Source of the DNA: Fiminaster sp050874705
GTDB lineage: Bacteria > Bacillota_I > Bacilli_A > RFN20 > CAG-826
Direction: 5' to 3'
Length of the DNA stretch: 5,632 bases
Assembly: GCA_050874705.1 (NCBI GenBank)
Contig: JBNMLE010000052.1
Coordinates: 1 to 5,632, forward strand
Below, piece after piece: positions 1-5,513 of this stretch. Positions within the stretch are counted from its first letter, which is position 1; each line of letters begins with the position of its first letter. Below the pieces are notes generated by a model. It was not told the origin of the DNA and did not search any database. It was given only the letters and a program-made list of their open reading frames with translations. The translations under genes and the position numbers were made by a program.

Positions 1-129
1 TTCAATTTTTAAAAAATAAAAAGTAAAGAAAACCACGATATAACGCTAATTATTTAAAAAAATTTGCTTTAAAAAATCTTCATGAAAAAATTGCGTCAAA
101 AAAATGTTAAAAAAATTATTAAAAAAATG
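1..129. other. AT-rich intergenic leader with serial A-tracts
   Basis: No credible coding region, RNA gene or riboswitch is visible here. The stretch is dominated by A-runs of six or seven bases at 11-16, 56-62, 71-76, 85-90, 98-104, 109-115 and 121-127. The last six have centres 11 to 14.5 bases apart, which could bend the DNA or act as an UP-element-like enhancer for the potA promoter just downstream. The end of whatever gene lies upstream is not in the window. Confidence 0.5.
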
Positions 130-159
130 TTGTAATTTTATTTTCTAAATTGATATATT
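130..159 (+). promoter_or_regulatory. Putative sigma-A promoter of the pot operon
   Basis: A -35-like TTGTAA lies at 130-135 and a -10-like TATATT at 154-159, separated by 18 bases. Transcription would begin near 166 and give a leader of about 55 nt before the potA start. In DNA this AT-rich, promoter-like hexamers arise by chance, so this is a best candidate only. No operator or riboswitch fold was recognised in the leader. Confidence 0.4.
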
Positions 160-209
160 ATTTAACGACTAATTTAATTAGTTTAATTCATTATTTAATT
201 GGTAGTTAT

Positions 210-216
210 GGAGGTG
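210..216 (+). promoter_or_regulatory. Ribosome binding site of potA
   Basis: GGAGGTG sits 5 nt before the ATG at 222. It is a strong match to the anti-Shine-Dalgarno sequence and decides the start. The open frame extends upstream to a TTG at 150, but that start would put this ribosome binding site inside the gene and add 24 residues with no similarity to the family. Confidence 0.85.
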
Positions 217-221
217 TGCTT

Positions 222-1733
222 ATGGCATCCGAAGAAGTAATCATCAGCTTAAGCAATGTAGTTAAAAGCTTCGGCGACTTTAACGCCGTCGACGGGATAT
301 CACTTGACATTAAGCGTGGACAATTTGTCACCTTATTAGGCCCTTCTGGTTGTGGGAAAACAACCACATTAAGAATGATAGGAGGGTTTGAACTTCCAAG
401 TGGTGGAACTATTTTGCTCAATGGACAAGATATTACTAAACTTCCACCTTACAAAAGACCTATCAATACTGTTTTTCAACGTTATGCATTATTCCCTCAT
501 TTAGATGTTTATGATAACGTTGCTTTTGGTCTTAAACTTAAAAAGATTCCTGTTCAAGTAACAAAAAGAAACGGAAAAGTAGTTACAAAAATGAAACATT
601 ATTCATCTAAAGAAATTGATGAAATGGTAACGAAAGCTCTTTCTGTTGTCGACTTAGAAGAACTTGAAGATCGTGATATAACAACATTATCAGGCGGACA
701 ACAACAACGTGTTGCTATTGCGCGATGCATTGTTAATAAACCAGAAATTCTTCTTTTAGATGAACCTCTTGGCGCGCTTGATTTAAAAATGCGTAAAGAT
801 ATGCAAATCGAATTAAAAGAAATGCATAAAAAACTTGGCATTACATTTATTTATGTAACTCATGATCAAGAAGAAGCTTTAACAATGAGCGATGTTATTG
901 TTGTTATGAAAGATGGTGTTATTCAACAAATTGGATCACCTATTGATATTTATAATGAACCAAAGAATGCTTTCGTAGCCGACTTTATTGGAGAAAGCAA
1001 TATTTATAATGCTTCAATGGAAGATAAATTAAAAGTTAGATTCCTTGGACATGATTTTACTTGTGTAGACGATTATGAAAAAGGCGAAAGAGTGGATGTT
1101 GTTGTTCGTCCTGAAGACGTCATTTTAACTAAACCTGACAAAGGAATGATTAAAGGAAAAATTGTAAGCAAGATTTTCAAAGGTATCCATTATGAATATT
1201 CAATCATGATTGGTAAAAATGAACTTATTGCTCAATCCACAAAAGATTTCCCAGAAGGTGAAGTTGGCGTTGAAATTGAACCAGAAGGCATTCACATTAT
1301 GAAAAAAGAACTTATTCAAAATCTTTACACTAATTGTGAAGTTCTTAAAAATAATAATGTCGAATTAAGCGATGGTGAGATCGAAGTTGATTTAACTCAA
1401 CTCATCAAAGGAAGCAAATTAGATGAAGATGGATATTTAGTTTCTCCATCTGGCAAGAAATATGATTTAGCGGGCGCTAAATTAACTCTTGAAATTCCTT
1501 TAGATAAAATCGAACTTTCAGATGACACTGAATTTGGCCAATTAACAGGCACTGTTGTTTCAAATATTTATCGCGGTGATCACTATCAAGTTATTTGCCG
1601 TACACAAGATGATGAAGACTTTATTCTCGATACTCCTGATACCTGGAATATTAATGATGTAGTTGGTATAAAAATTAATAAAAAAGATGTTAAAGTGCGT
1701 CTAAAAGGAGATATTGCGGAATATGAAATTTAG
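222..1733 (+). CDS. potA: Spermidine/putrescine ABC transporter ATP-binding protein PotA, long form
   Basis: Cytoplasmic ATPase subunit (503 aa) that powers polyamine import through PotB and PotC. Visible motifs: Walker A GPSGCGKTT at 40-48, Q-loop Gln86 in FQRYALFPH, signature LSGGQQQR at 156-163, Walker B ILLLDEP at 176-182, D-loop GALD at 184-187, and H-loop His214 in YVTHDQEEAL. The helical subdomain carries a basic insertion at about 107-131, longer than the short linker usual in PotA. The regulatory part starts near 255 (DFIGESNIY), with a TOBE-type segment containing RPED at 296-299. Most PotA proteins end after one such region at about 350-380 aa. Here a further 140 residues follow, and 418-493 resembles 288-360, suggesting a duplicated TOBE domain. 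Long PotA proteins (about 560 aa) are known from mycoplasmas. The start at 222 follows a strong ribosome binding site. The 3' end overlaps potB by 11 nt. Other polyamine-like substrates cannot be excluded from the sequence. Confidence 0.95.
   Translation: MASEEVIISLSNVVKSFGDFNAVDGISLDIKRGQFVTLLGPSGCGKTTTLRMIGGFELPSGGTILLNGQDITKLPPYKRPINTVFQRYALFPHLDVYDNVAFGLKLKKIPVQVTKRNGKVVTKMKHYSSKEIDEMVTKALSVVDLEELEDRDITTLSGGQQQRVAIARCIVNKPEILLLDEPLGALDLKMRKDMQIELKEMHKKLGITFIYVTHDQEEALTMSDVIVVMKDGVIQQIGSPIDIYNEPKNAFVADFIGESNIYNASMEDKLKVRFLGHDFTCVDDYEKGERVDVVVRPEDVILTKPDKGMIKGKIVSKIFKGIHYEYSIMIGKNELIAQSTKDFPEGEVGVEIEPEGIHIMKKELIQNLYTNCEVLKNNNVELSDGEIEVDLTQLIKGSKLDEDGYLVSPSGKKYDLAGAKLTLEIPLDKIELSDDTEFGQLTGTVVSNIYRGDHYQVICRTQDDEDFILDTPDTWNINDVVGIKINKKDVKVRLKGDIAEYEI
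1703..1710 (+). promoter_or_regulatory. Ribosome binding site of potB, inside potA
   Basis: AAAAGGAG lies 12 nt before the ATG at 1723, a rather long spacing. The TTG at 1714 is only 3 nt away, too close for normal initiation. ATG 1723 is therefore preferred, with translational coupling to potA probably helping. Confidence 0.55.
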
Positions 1734-2517
1734 ATTTCAACGTAAGTTCTTCTCGATACCTTACGTCATTTTCTTAGCATTATTTGTAATTATTCCATTG
1801 TTTTTAATTATCTATTACGCGTTTAGCGATAACAGTGGAGCACTTTCAATTGATGCCTGTAAAAAATTCTTCAGCGATACAACTAAATTAGAAGTAATTC
1901 TAGTCAGTTTATTTATCGCCGTACAAACAACAATCATTTGCCTTCTTATCGGTTATCCTCTTGCATATTTTTTAGCAAATAAGAAATATAACAAAAATGC
2001 TGTTCTTGTTATGCTATTTATTATGCCAATGTGGATTAACTTTGTTCTTAGAACAACTGCGACAAGAGATATATTGTTTGCAATTAATCTTACTGGTGGA
2101 AATTCACCTTATCTTGCTACCTTAATTGGCATGGTTTATAACTATTTACCATTCGTTATTCTTCCTTTATACACAACAATGTTAAAGCTTGATAAGTCCC
2201 AAATTGAAGCTGCAGCGGATTTAGGCGCAAATCCATTCCAAGTTTTTGTCAGAAATATAATTCCTCAATCTCTTCCTGGAATTGTTTCCGCTGTTACAAT
2301 GACACTTGTTCCAGTTATGAGCTCATATGTTATTTCAGATGCTCTTTCTGAAGGAAATATCACATTAATTGGTAATTCAATTTATATTAACTTTGCAAAT
2401 TATCAATGGCACAATGGCTCATTTATGGCCTTTGTCCTTCTCATTTTAGTTTTATTAAGCATGCTTCTTACTAGAAATACAAACAAAGAAGAAAATGCAA
2501 GAGGTGGGTTATGGTAA
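1723..2517 (+). CDS. potB: Spermidine/putrescine ABC transporter permease PotB
   Basis: Integral membrane subunit (264 aa) that pairs with PotC to form the polyamine channel. Six hydrophobic segments are visible at about 13-33, 59-83, 92-110, 130-153, 187-207 and 233-249. The EAA loop, which docks on the ATPase, is at 162-186 (EAAADLGANPFQVF, ending IIPQSLPG). Family landmarks include GYPLAYFLA at 77-85, the P-W-N stretch at 102-106 and VYNYLPFVILPLY at 138-150. The loop between segments 3 and 4 (about 111-136) is some 16 residues shorter than my recollection of E. coli PotB (285 aa overall). The conserved parts are intact, so the gene looks functional. The start overlaps the last 11 nt of potA, and the end overlaps potC by 7 nt. 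A TTG at 1714 would add three residues and is less likely. Confidence 0.93.
   Translation: MKFRFQRKFFSIPYVIFLALFVIIPLFLIIYYAFSDNSGALSIDACKKFFSDTTKLEVILVSLFIAVQTTIICLLIGYPLAYFLANKKYNKNAVLVMLFIMPMWINFVLRTTATRDILFAINLTGGNSPYLATLIGMVYNYLPFVILPLYTTMLKLDKSQIEAAADLGANPFQVFVRNIIPQSLPGIVSAVTMTLVPVMSSYVISDALSEGNITLIGNSIYINFANYQWHNGSFMAFVLLILVLLSMLLTRNTNKEENARGGLW
2501..2506 (+). promoter_or_regulatory. Ribosome binding site of potC, inside potB
   Basis: GAGGTG lies 4 nt before the ATG at 2511. The site is within the last codons of potB, and the ATG overlaps the potB stop as ATGGTAA. This arrangement fixes the potC start and favours coupled translation of the two permease subunits. Confidence 0.75.
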
Positions 2518-3389
2518 AGAAAATATTTGCTAATATCTACATCTATTTAATTTTATTTTTGATGTATCTTCCTATTCTTGTTTTAATTGCTTTTGCCTTT
2601 TCAACAAATGATACAATCTCATTAACCGAAGGTTTCACATTTGGTTTTGATTTGTTTATCAATTTATTTTCTGATACCAAAGTTGCACATCAAATTTGGA
2701 CAGCGATGGGAAATACTTTAATTCTCGCTTTTGTATCAGCAATTGTATCAACAGTTCTTGGAACTCTTGGAGCTATTGGAACATTCTATTGCAAAAAACG
2801 CAGTCAAAAAGCAATTGAAATTGCAACACAAATTCCAGTTGTAAACGCTGAAATTGTCATCGCTTTGTCTTTGACAGTTATGTTTGTTTTCATTGGAACT
2901 TATATTTTCCATACTAAATTATTTAGTTTTTGGACTCTTCTTATTGGACATGTTGTTTTGTCTCTTCCATTTGTCTATTTAAGTGTAAAACCAAAACTTC
3001 AGCAAATGGATCCAAATCTTTATGAAGCAGCGCTTGATTTAGGCGCAAAACCTTCGCAAGGTCTTAGCAAAGTAATTATTCCTCAAATTCTTCCTGGAAT
3101 TTTATCTGGATTTTTACTCGCAATCACATTATCTCTTGATGATTTTATTATCACAGCATTTACAAGAGGTCCAGGTTTATTAAGCGGTGAAGCTGCGATT
3201 GAAACATTATCTACATTTATTCAAACATCTCTTAAAAAACATACTGTTCCTGCTGAACTTAGACCGTTAACATTATTTATTTTCATAGCTGTATTGCTTA
3301 TAGTGCTCGGTATAACATTAACTCGCAATTATCTTGCTAAAAAGAAAACAAGAAAGGGGGTTTCTAACAATGAAGAAATGTCTTTATAA
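2511..3389 (+). CDS. potC: Spermidine/putrescine ABC transporter permease PotC
   Basis: Second membrane subunit (292 aa) of the polyamine importer, partner of PotB. Hydrophobic segments lie at about 9-30, 68-92, 107-130, 138-160, 195-218 and 253-273. The EAA loop is at 171-196 (YEAALDLGAKPSQG, ending IIPQILPG). The PotC hallmark SLDDFIITAF is at 208-217. After it, the segment at 220-250 (GPGLLSGEAAIETLSTF and onward, with LKKH) is about ten residues longer than in E. coli PotC (264 aa). The tail is basic (KKKTRKG at 277-283), consistent with a cytoplasmic C-terminus. The start is set by a ribosome binding site at 2501-2506. The last 20 nt overlap the start of potD, which is read in a different frame. 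Confidence 0.94.
   Translation: MVKKIFANIYIYLILFLMYLPILVLIAFAFSTNDTISLTEGFTFGFDLFINLFSDTKVAHQIWTAMGNTLILAFVSAIVSTVLGTLGAIGTFYCKKRSQKAIEIATQIPVVNAEIVIALSLTVMFVFIGTYIFHTKLFSFWTLLIGHVVLSLPFVYLSVKPKLQQMDPNLYEAALDLGAKPSQGLSKVIIPQILPGILSGFLLAITLSLDDFIITAFTRGPGLLSGEAAIETLSTFIQTSLKKHTVPAELRPLTLFIFIAVLLIVLGITLTRNYLAKKKTRKGVSNNEEMSL
3353..3360 (+). promoter_or_regulatory. Ribosome binding site of potD, inside potC
   Basis: AAAGGGGG lies 9 nt before the ATG at 3370. It is a near match to AAAGGAGG, with one G able to form a G-U pair with the anti-Shine-Dalgarno. It favours ATG 3370 over the in-frame TTG at 3334, because only the former puts the signal peptide at the very N-terminus. Confidence 0.75.
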
Positions 3390-4956
3390 AGGTTTATTTT
3401 TCCTTCCTACATCTTTATTTGTTTTAGCATCTTTAAGTGGATGCGGAAACACTACAAGCGATGATAAAGTTGTACTTAGAATTTTAAATTGCGCTGATTA
3501 TATTTATGAAGCGGAAGAACTTGATGAAGAAACTCTCGAAACAAATTATTCTCAATATCTTGGCGAAGAAGATATGATGGATCAATTCGTCTCATATATG
3601 AGTGAACAAGGTGTTGATGTTACATATGTTTACGATACATATGACACTAATGAAACAATGTATAACGAACTTATGACTGGAAAATCATCATATGATGTAA
3701 TTGTCACAAGCGATTATATGATTCAAAAACTAATTTCAAATGATTTGATTCAACCTTTATATATGGATTCATATACTGAAAAGGAAGAAACTAATAACAT
3801 CAGGAATAATGTTTCATCATATTTATGGAACATTTTCGATAATATTCATCCTAAAGATAAGGCGACAAATGAAAAAATTGAGGATAAAGTCATTTCTCAA
3901 TATAGCGCTCCATACATGTGGGGAACTGTTGGAATTATGTATAATCCTGAATTTTATAGCGACTTATCACTTGAAGAGGTTAATGAATTATTTTCAACTT
4001 GGGAAGTATTATATGGAGAAGAAGCACATAATTCATTTTCTATCAAAGATAGCGTCCGTGATGTTTACGCTGTAAGCGTTGTTCATGCATTCTATGAAAA
4101 TGAAATTAAGCCTCTTGAAGAAAAGCTTAACAATAATGAAATTTCTTCTGATGAATTTAATAAAGAATTGAATGAAATTTTTAATAGATGTGATGATGAA
4201 ACATTGTCCATTATTAAAGATGACATGCTTAAGCTTAAAGCCAATTCATTCGGTTTTGAAGTTGATTCTGGTAAAACCGATATGATTGAAGCTAAAATTG
4301 GTGCAAACCTTGCTTGGAGTGGTGATGCAACTTGGGCTATTGAAGAAGCAGAAGGATCATATGAAAAAGAACTATATTTCTCCATCCCAAAAGAAGGAAG
4401 CAATATTTGGTTTGATGCCTTTTGTGTTCCTACTTCATCTAATAAGCTTGATATAGCATTAAAATTTATTGATTTCATGTCACAACCTAAAAACGCTATT
4501 CAAAATATGTATTATGTTGGTTATACATCTGCTGTAAATGGGCCTGAAATGCTTGATTATGTCTATGAAAATTATGATGTAAGAGGTGCAGTTGGAGAAA
4601 CAAGCGAAGATGAATATGTTGAATACAATTTATCATATTTTTTCAAGGATTCGATTGAAAATCCTAATGACGCTATCCTTCATGCTGATCCATCTACAAT
4701 CGGAAGAACATTAACAGCGCAATATCCTGAAGAAAAAGATTTGCCACATTTATGTGTTATGGATGATTTCGGTACTCAAAATGAAGCAGTGCTCGATATG
4801 TGGGAAAAAGTTCGTACAAATGCATTGCCTATCTGGGCTGTTATATTATTCATTGTTGAAATATTAATTGCATTAGGTGCTGTTATATATTTCTCTGTTA
4901 AGAAAATCATCAAAAAGAATCTTAAAAAGAATCGTAAAAACTTGAAAAATGCTTAA
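3370..4956 (+). CDS. potD: Spermidine/putrescine-binding lipoprotein PotD, long form with C-terminal membrane helix
   Basis: Extracytoplasmic substrate-binding subunit (528 aa), against about 350 aa for typical PotD. The signal peptide (1-24) ends in a lipobox LSGC, so Cys25 should be lipidated. The binding fold runs from about 33 to 482. By eye it shares with E. coli PotD: NCADY at 40-44, NETMYNEL at 94-101, VTSDY at 112-116, the PYMWG strand at 181-185, D227-R230-D231, Trp316 in LAWSGDA, WFD at 347-349 and VGYTSAVN at 383-390. Cys41 replaces the ligand-contacting Trp34 of E. coli; the second Asp-rich and Trp sites are kept. A charged, probably helical segment at 243-290 is expanded. After the last helix comes a hydrophobic span at 488-510 and a Lys/Arg/Asn tail at 511-528, which looks like a second membrane anchor. 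It is last in the operon, overlaps potC by 20 nt, and its stop lies inside a hairpin. Polyamine specificity is inferred from family and context. Confidence 0.92.
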   Translation: MKKCLYKGLFFLPTSLFVLASLSGCGNTTSDDKVVLRILNCADYIYEAEELDEETLETNYSQYLGEEDMMDQFVSYMSEQGVDVTYVYDTYDTNETMYNELMTGKSSYDVIVTSDYMIQKLISNDLIQPLYMDSYTEKEETNNIRNNVSSYLWNIFDNIHPKDKATNEKIEDKVISQYSAPYMWGTVGIMYNPEFYSDLSLEEVNELFSTWEVLYGEEAHNSFSIKDSVRDVYAVSVVHAFYENEIKPLEEKLNNNEISSDEFNKELNEIFNRCDDETLSIIKDDMLKLKANSFGFEVDSGKTDMIEAKIGANLAWSGDATWAIEEAEGSYEKELYFSIPKEGSNIWFDAFCVPTSSNKLDIALKFIDFMSQPKNAIQNMYYVGYTSAVNGPEMLDYVYENYDVRGAVGETSEDEYVEYNLSYFFKDSIENPNDAILHADPSTIGRTLTAQYPEEKDLPHLCVMDDFGTQNEAVLDMWEKVRTNALPIWAVILFIVEILIALGAVIYFSVKKIIKKNLKKNRKNLKNA

Positions 4957-4970
4957 AGTAATACTTTAAG
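4952..4970 (+). terminator. Hairpin over the potD stop codon, possible weak terminator
   Basis: CTTAAAGT at 4952-4959 and its exact reverse complement ACTTTAAG at 4963-4970 form an 8-bp stem with a 3-nt AAT loop. The TAA stop of potD is inside the left arm. The stem is AT-rich and no T-run follows directly (ACACAATTTA comes next), so it is a poor classical Rho-independent terminator. It may protect the mRNA 3' end or attenuate read-through into the tRNA cluster. No better terminator is visible between potD and the tRNA promoter. Confidence 0.35.
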
Positions 4971-5002
4971 ACACAATTTAACGAAAAAAAATTATTCCTT
5001 TC

Positions 5003-5031
5003 TTGTCACTTATTAGCGAGAATGGTATAAT
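5003..5031 (+). promoter_or_regulatory. Strong extended -10 promoter of the tRNA cluster
   Basis: TTGTCA at 5003-5008 (one mismatch to the -35 consensus) and a perfect TATAAT at 5026-5031 are 17 bases apart. TGG immediately before the -10 makes it an extended -10 element. The start would fall at about 5037-5039, only a few bases before tRNA-Cys begins at 5042, so the primary transcript has almost no 5' leader. This is the best promoter in the window and fits the high expression expected of tRNA genes. Confidence 0.85.
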
Positions 5032-5041
5032 TTCATTCGCT

Positions 5042-5115
5042 GGTTCCGTAGCCAAGTGGCAAGGCAATTGACTGCAACTCAATGAGCGTCGGTTCAACTC
5101 CGACCGGAACCTCCA
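5042..5115 (+). tRNA. tRNA-Cys (anticodon GCA)
   Basis: The full cloverleaf is 74 nt with encoded CCA. The acceptor arms GGTTCCG (5042-5048) and CGGAACC (5105-5111) pair perfectly. The anticodon stem is ATTGA/TCAAT, with loop CTGCAAC and anticodon at 5074-5076. The T stem is GTCGG/CCGAC with loop TTCAACT. The discriminator base is U73, the known identity base for cysteine tRNA. It is the first gene after the strong promoter and is set apart by 65 nt from the rest of the cluster. Confidence 0.97.
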
Positions 5116-5136
5116 AAAAATTGTGCTTGTTTATGA

Positions 5137-5158
5137 AATATCTTTGATATAAGATATT
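5137..5158 (+). promoter_or_regulatory. Hairpin and possible internal promoter between tRNA-Cys and tRNA-Arg
   Basis: AATATCTT (5137-5144) and its exact reverse complement AAGATATT (5151-5158) form an 8-bp stem with a 6-nt loop. The same bases contain TGATATAAG (5145-5153), which looks like an extended -10 element whose start would fall near 5160, 20 nt before tRNA-Arg. A second, smaller inverted repeat GTCAA/TTGAC follows at 5163-5177. There is no T-run, so termination is unlikely; tRNA processing or a second promoter are the options. Confidence 0.35.
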
Positions 5159-5180
5159 AAAAGTCAATTTTATTGACAAT

Positions 5181-5257
5181 GCGCTTGTAGCTCAACTGGA
5201 TAGAGTGTCAGACTACGAATCTGAAGGTTGCATGTTCGATTCATGTCAAGCGCGCCA
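5181..5257 (+). tRNA. tRNA-Arg (anticodon ACG)
   Basis: The full cloverleaf is 77 nt with encoded CCA. The acceptor arms GCGCTTG (5181-5187) and CAAGCGC (5247-5253) pair perfectly. The anticodon stem is TCAGA/TCTGA, with loop CTACGAA and anticodon at 5215-5217. The discriminator is G73, as I recall for Bacillus tRNA-Arg(ACG). A34 must be converted to inosine by a TadA-type deaminase to read all CGU/CGC/CGA codons, which implies tadA elsewhere in the genome. It is followed after 5 nt by tRNA-Pro. Confidence 0.96.
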
Positions 5258-5262
5258 GAACT

Positions 5263-5339
5263 CGGGATGTAGCGTAGCTTGGTATCGCGTCTGCTTTGGG
5301 AGCAGAAGGCCGCAGGTTCAAATCCTGTCATCCCGACCA
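5263..5339 (+). tRNA. tRNA-Pro (anticodon TGG)
   Basis: The full cloverleaf is 77 nt with encoded CCA. The acceptor arms CGGGATG (5263-5269) and CATCCCG (5329-5335) pair perfectly and begin with C1-G72, typical of bacterial proline tRNA. The anticodon stem is TCTGC/GCAGA, with loop TTTGGGA and anticodon at 5297-5299; G37 follows, as expected for TrmD methylation. The discriminator is A73. Confidence 0.97.
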
Positions 5340-5347
5340 TTATCTTT

Positions 5348-5423
5348 GGGGCTATAGCTCAGCTGGGAGAGCGCCTGATTTGCATTCAGGAGGTCGAGGG
5401 TTCGATCCCCTTTAGCTCCACCA
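5348..5423 (+). tRNA. tRNA-Ala (anticodon TGC)
   Basis: The full cloverleaf is 76 nt with encoded CCA. The acceptor arms are GGGGCTA (5348-5354) and TAGCTCC (5413-5419). They give a G3-U70 wobble pair, the classic alanine identity signal. The anticodon stem is CCTGA/TCAGG, with loop TTTGCAT and anticodon at 5381-5383. The discriminator is A73. Confidence 0.97.
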
Positions 5424-5428
5424 AAGAT

Positions 5429-5505
5429 GGCTGAGTAGCTCAGTTGGCTAGAGCAGTCGGTTCATACCCGGCGTGTCGGGGGTTCAAATCCCTCCTCAGC
5501 TACCA
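5429..5505 (+). tRNA. Elongator tRNA-Met (anticodon CAT)
   Basis: The full cloverleaf is 77 nt with encoded CCA. The acceptor arms GGCTGAG (5429-5435) and CTCAGCT (5495-5501) end in a G1-U72 wobble, as I recall for the Bacillus elongator tRNA-Met. It lacks the C1xA72 mismatch and the three stacked G-C pairs in the anticodon stem that mark the initiator. The anticodon stem is GTCGG/CCGGC, with loop TTCATAC and anticodon at 5463-5465. It starts 5 nt after tRNA-Ala. Confidence 0.93.
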
Positions 5506-5513
5506 AATTAACC

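Noticed and set aside
150..221. Upstream TTG start extending PotA by 24 residues
   Set aside because: The strong GGAGGTG site at 210-216 serves the ATG at 222, and the extra residues come from AT-rich leader with no family similarity.
1..221. Riboswitch, small RNA or CRISPR repeats in the leader
   Set aside because: Only A/T runs are present; no repeated spacers, conserved aptamer or stable hairpin could be found by eye.
206..841. Two reverse-strand open frames inside potA (206-421 and 599-841)
   Set aside because: They are shadows of the highly conserved potA sequence, with no ribosome binding site and no recognisable protein.
3334..3369. TTG start extending PotD by 12 residues
   Set aside because: It would put charged residues before the signal peptide. 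ATG 3370 has a ribosome binding site at good spacing and gives a normal lipoprotein signal.
3809..4478. Alternative-frame frames inside potD (3809-4075 on +, 4092-4478 on -)
   Set aside because: PotD is conserved throughout these stretches; the alternative products have no family features or credible start signals.
222..4956. Possible Mycoplasma-type code with UGA as Trp
   Set aside because: All four pot genes have TGG for Trp at expected places and need no UGA read-through.
5116..5180. Spacer as a Rho-independent terminator or attachment site
   Set aside because: No T-run follows the stem, and no integrase gene or repeat of a tRNA 3' end is seen.
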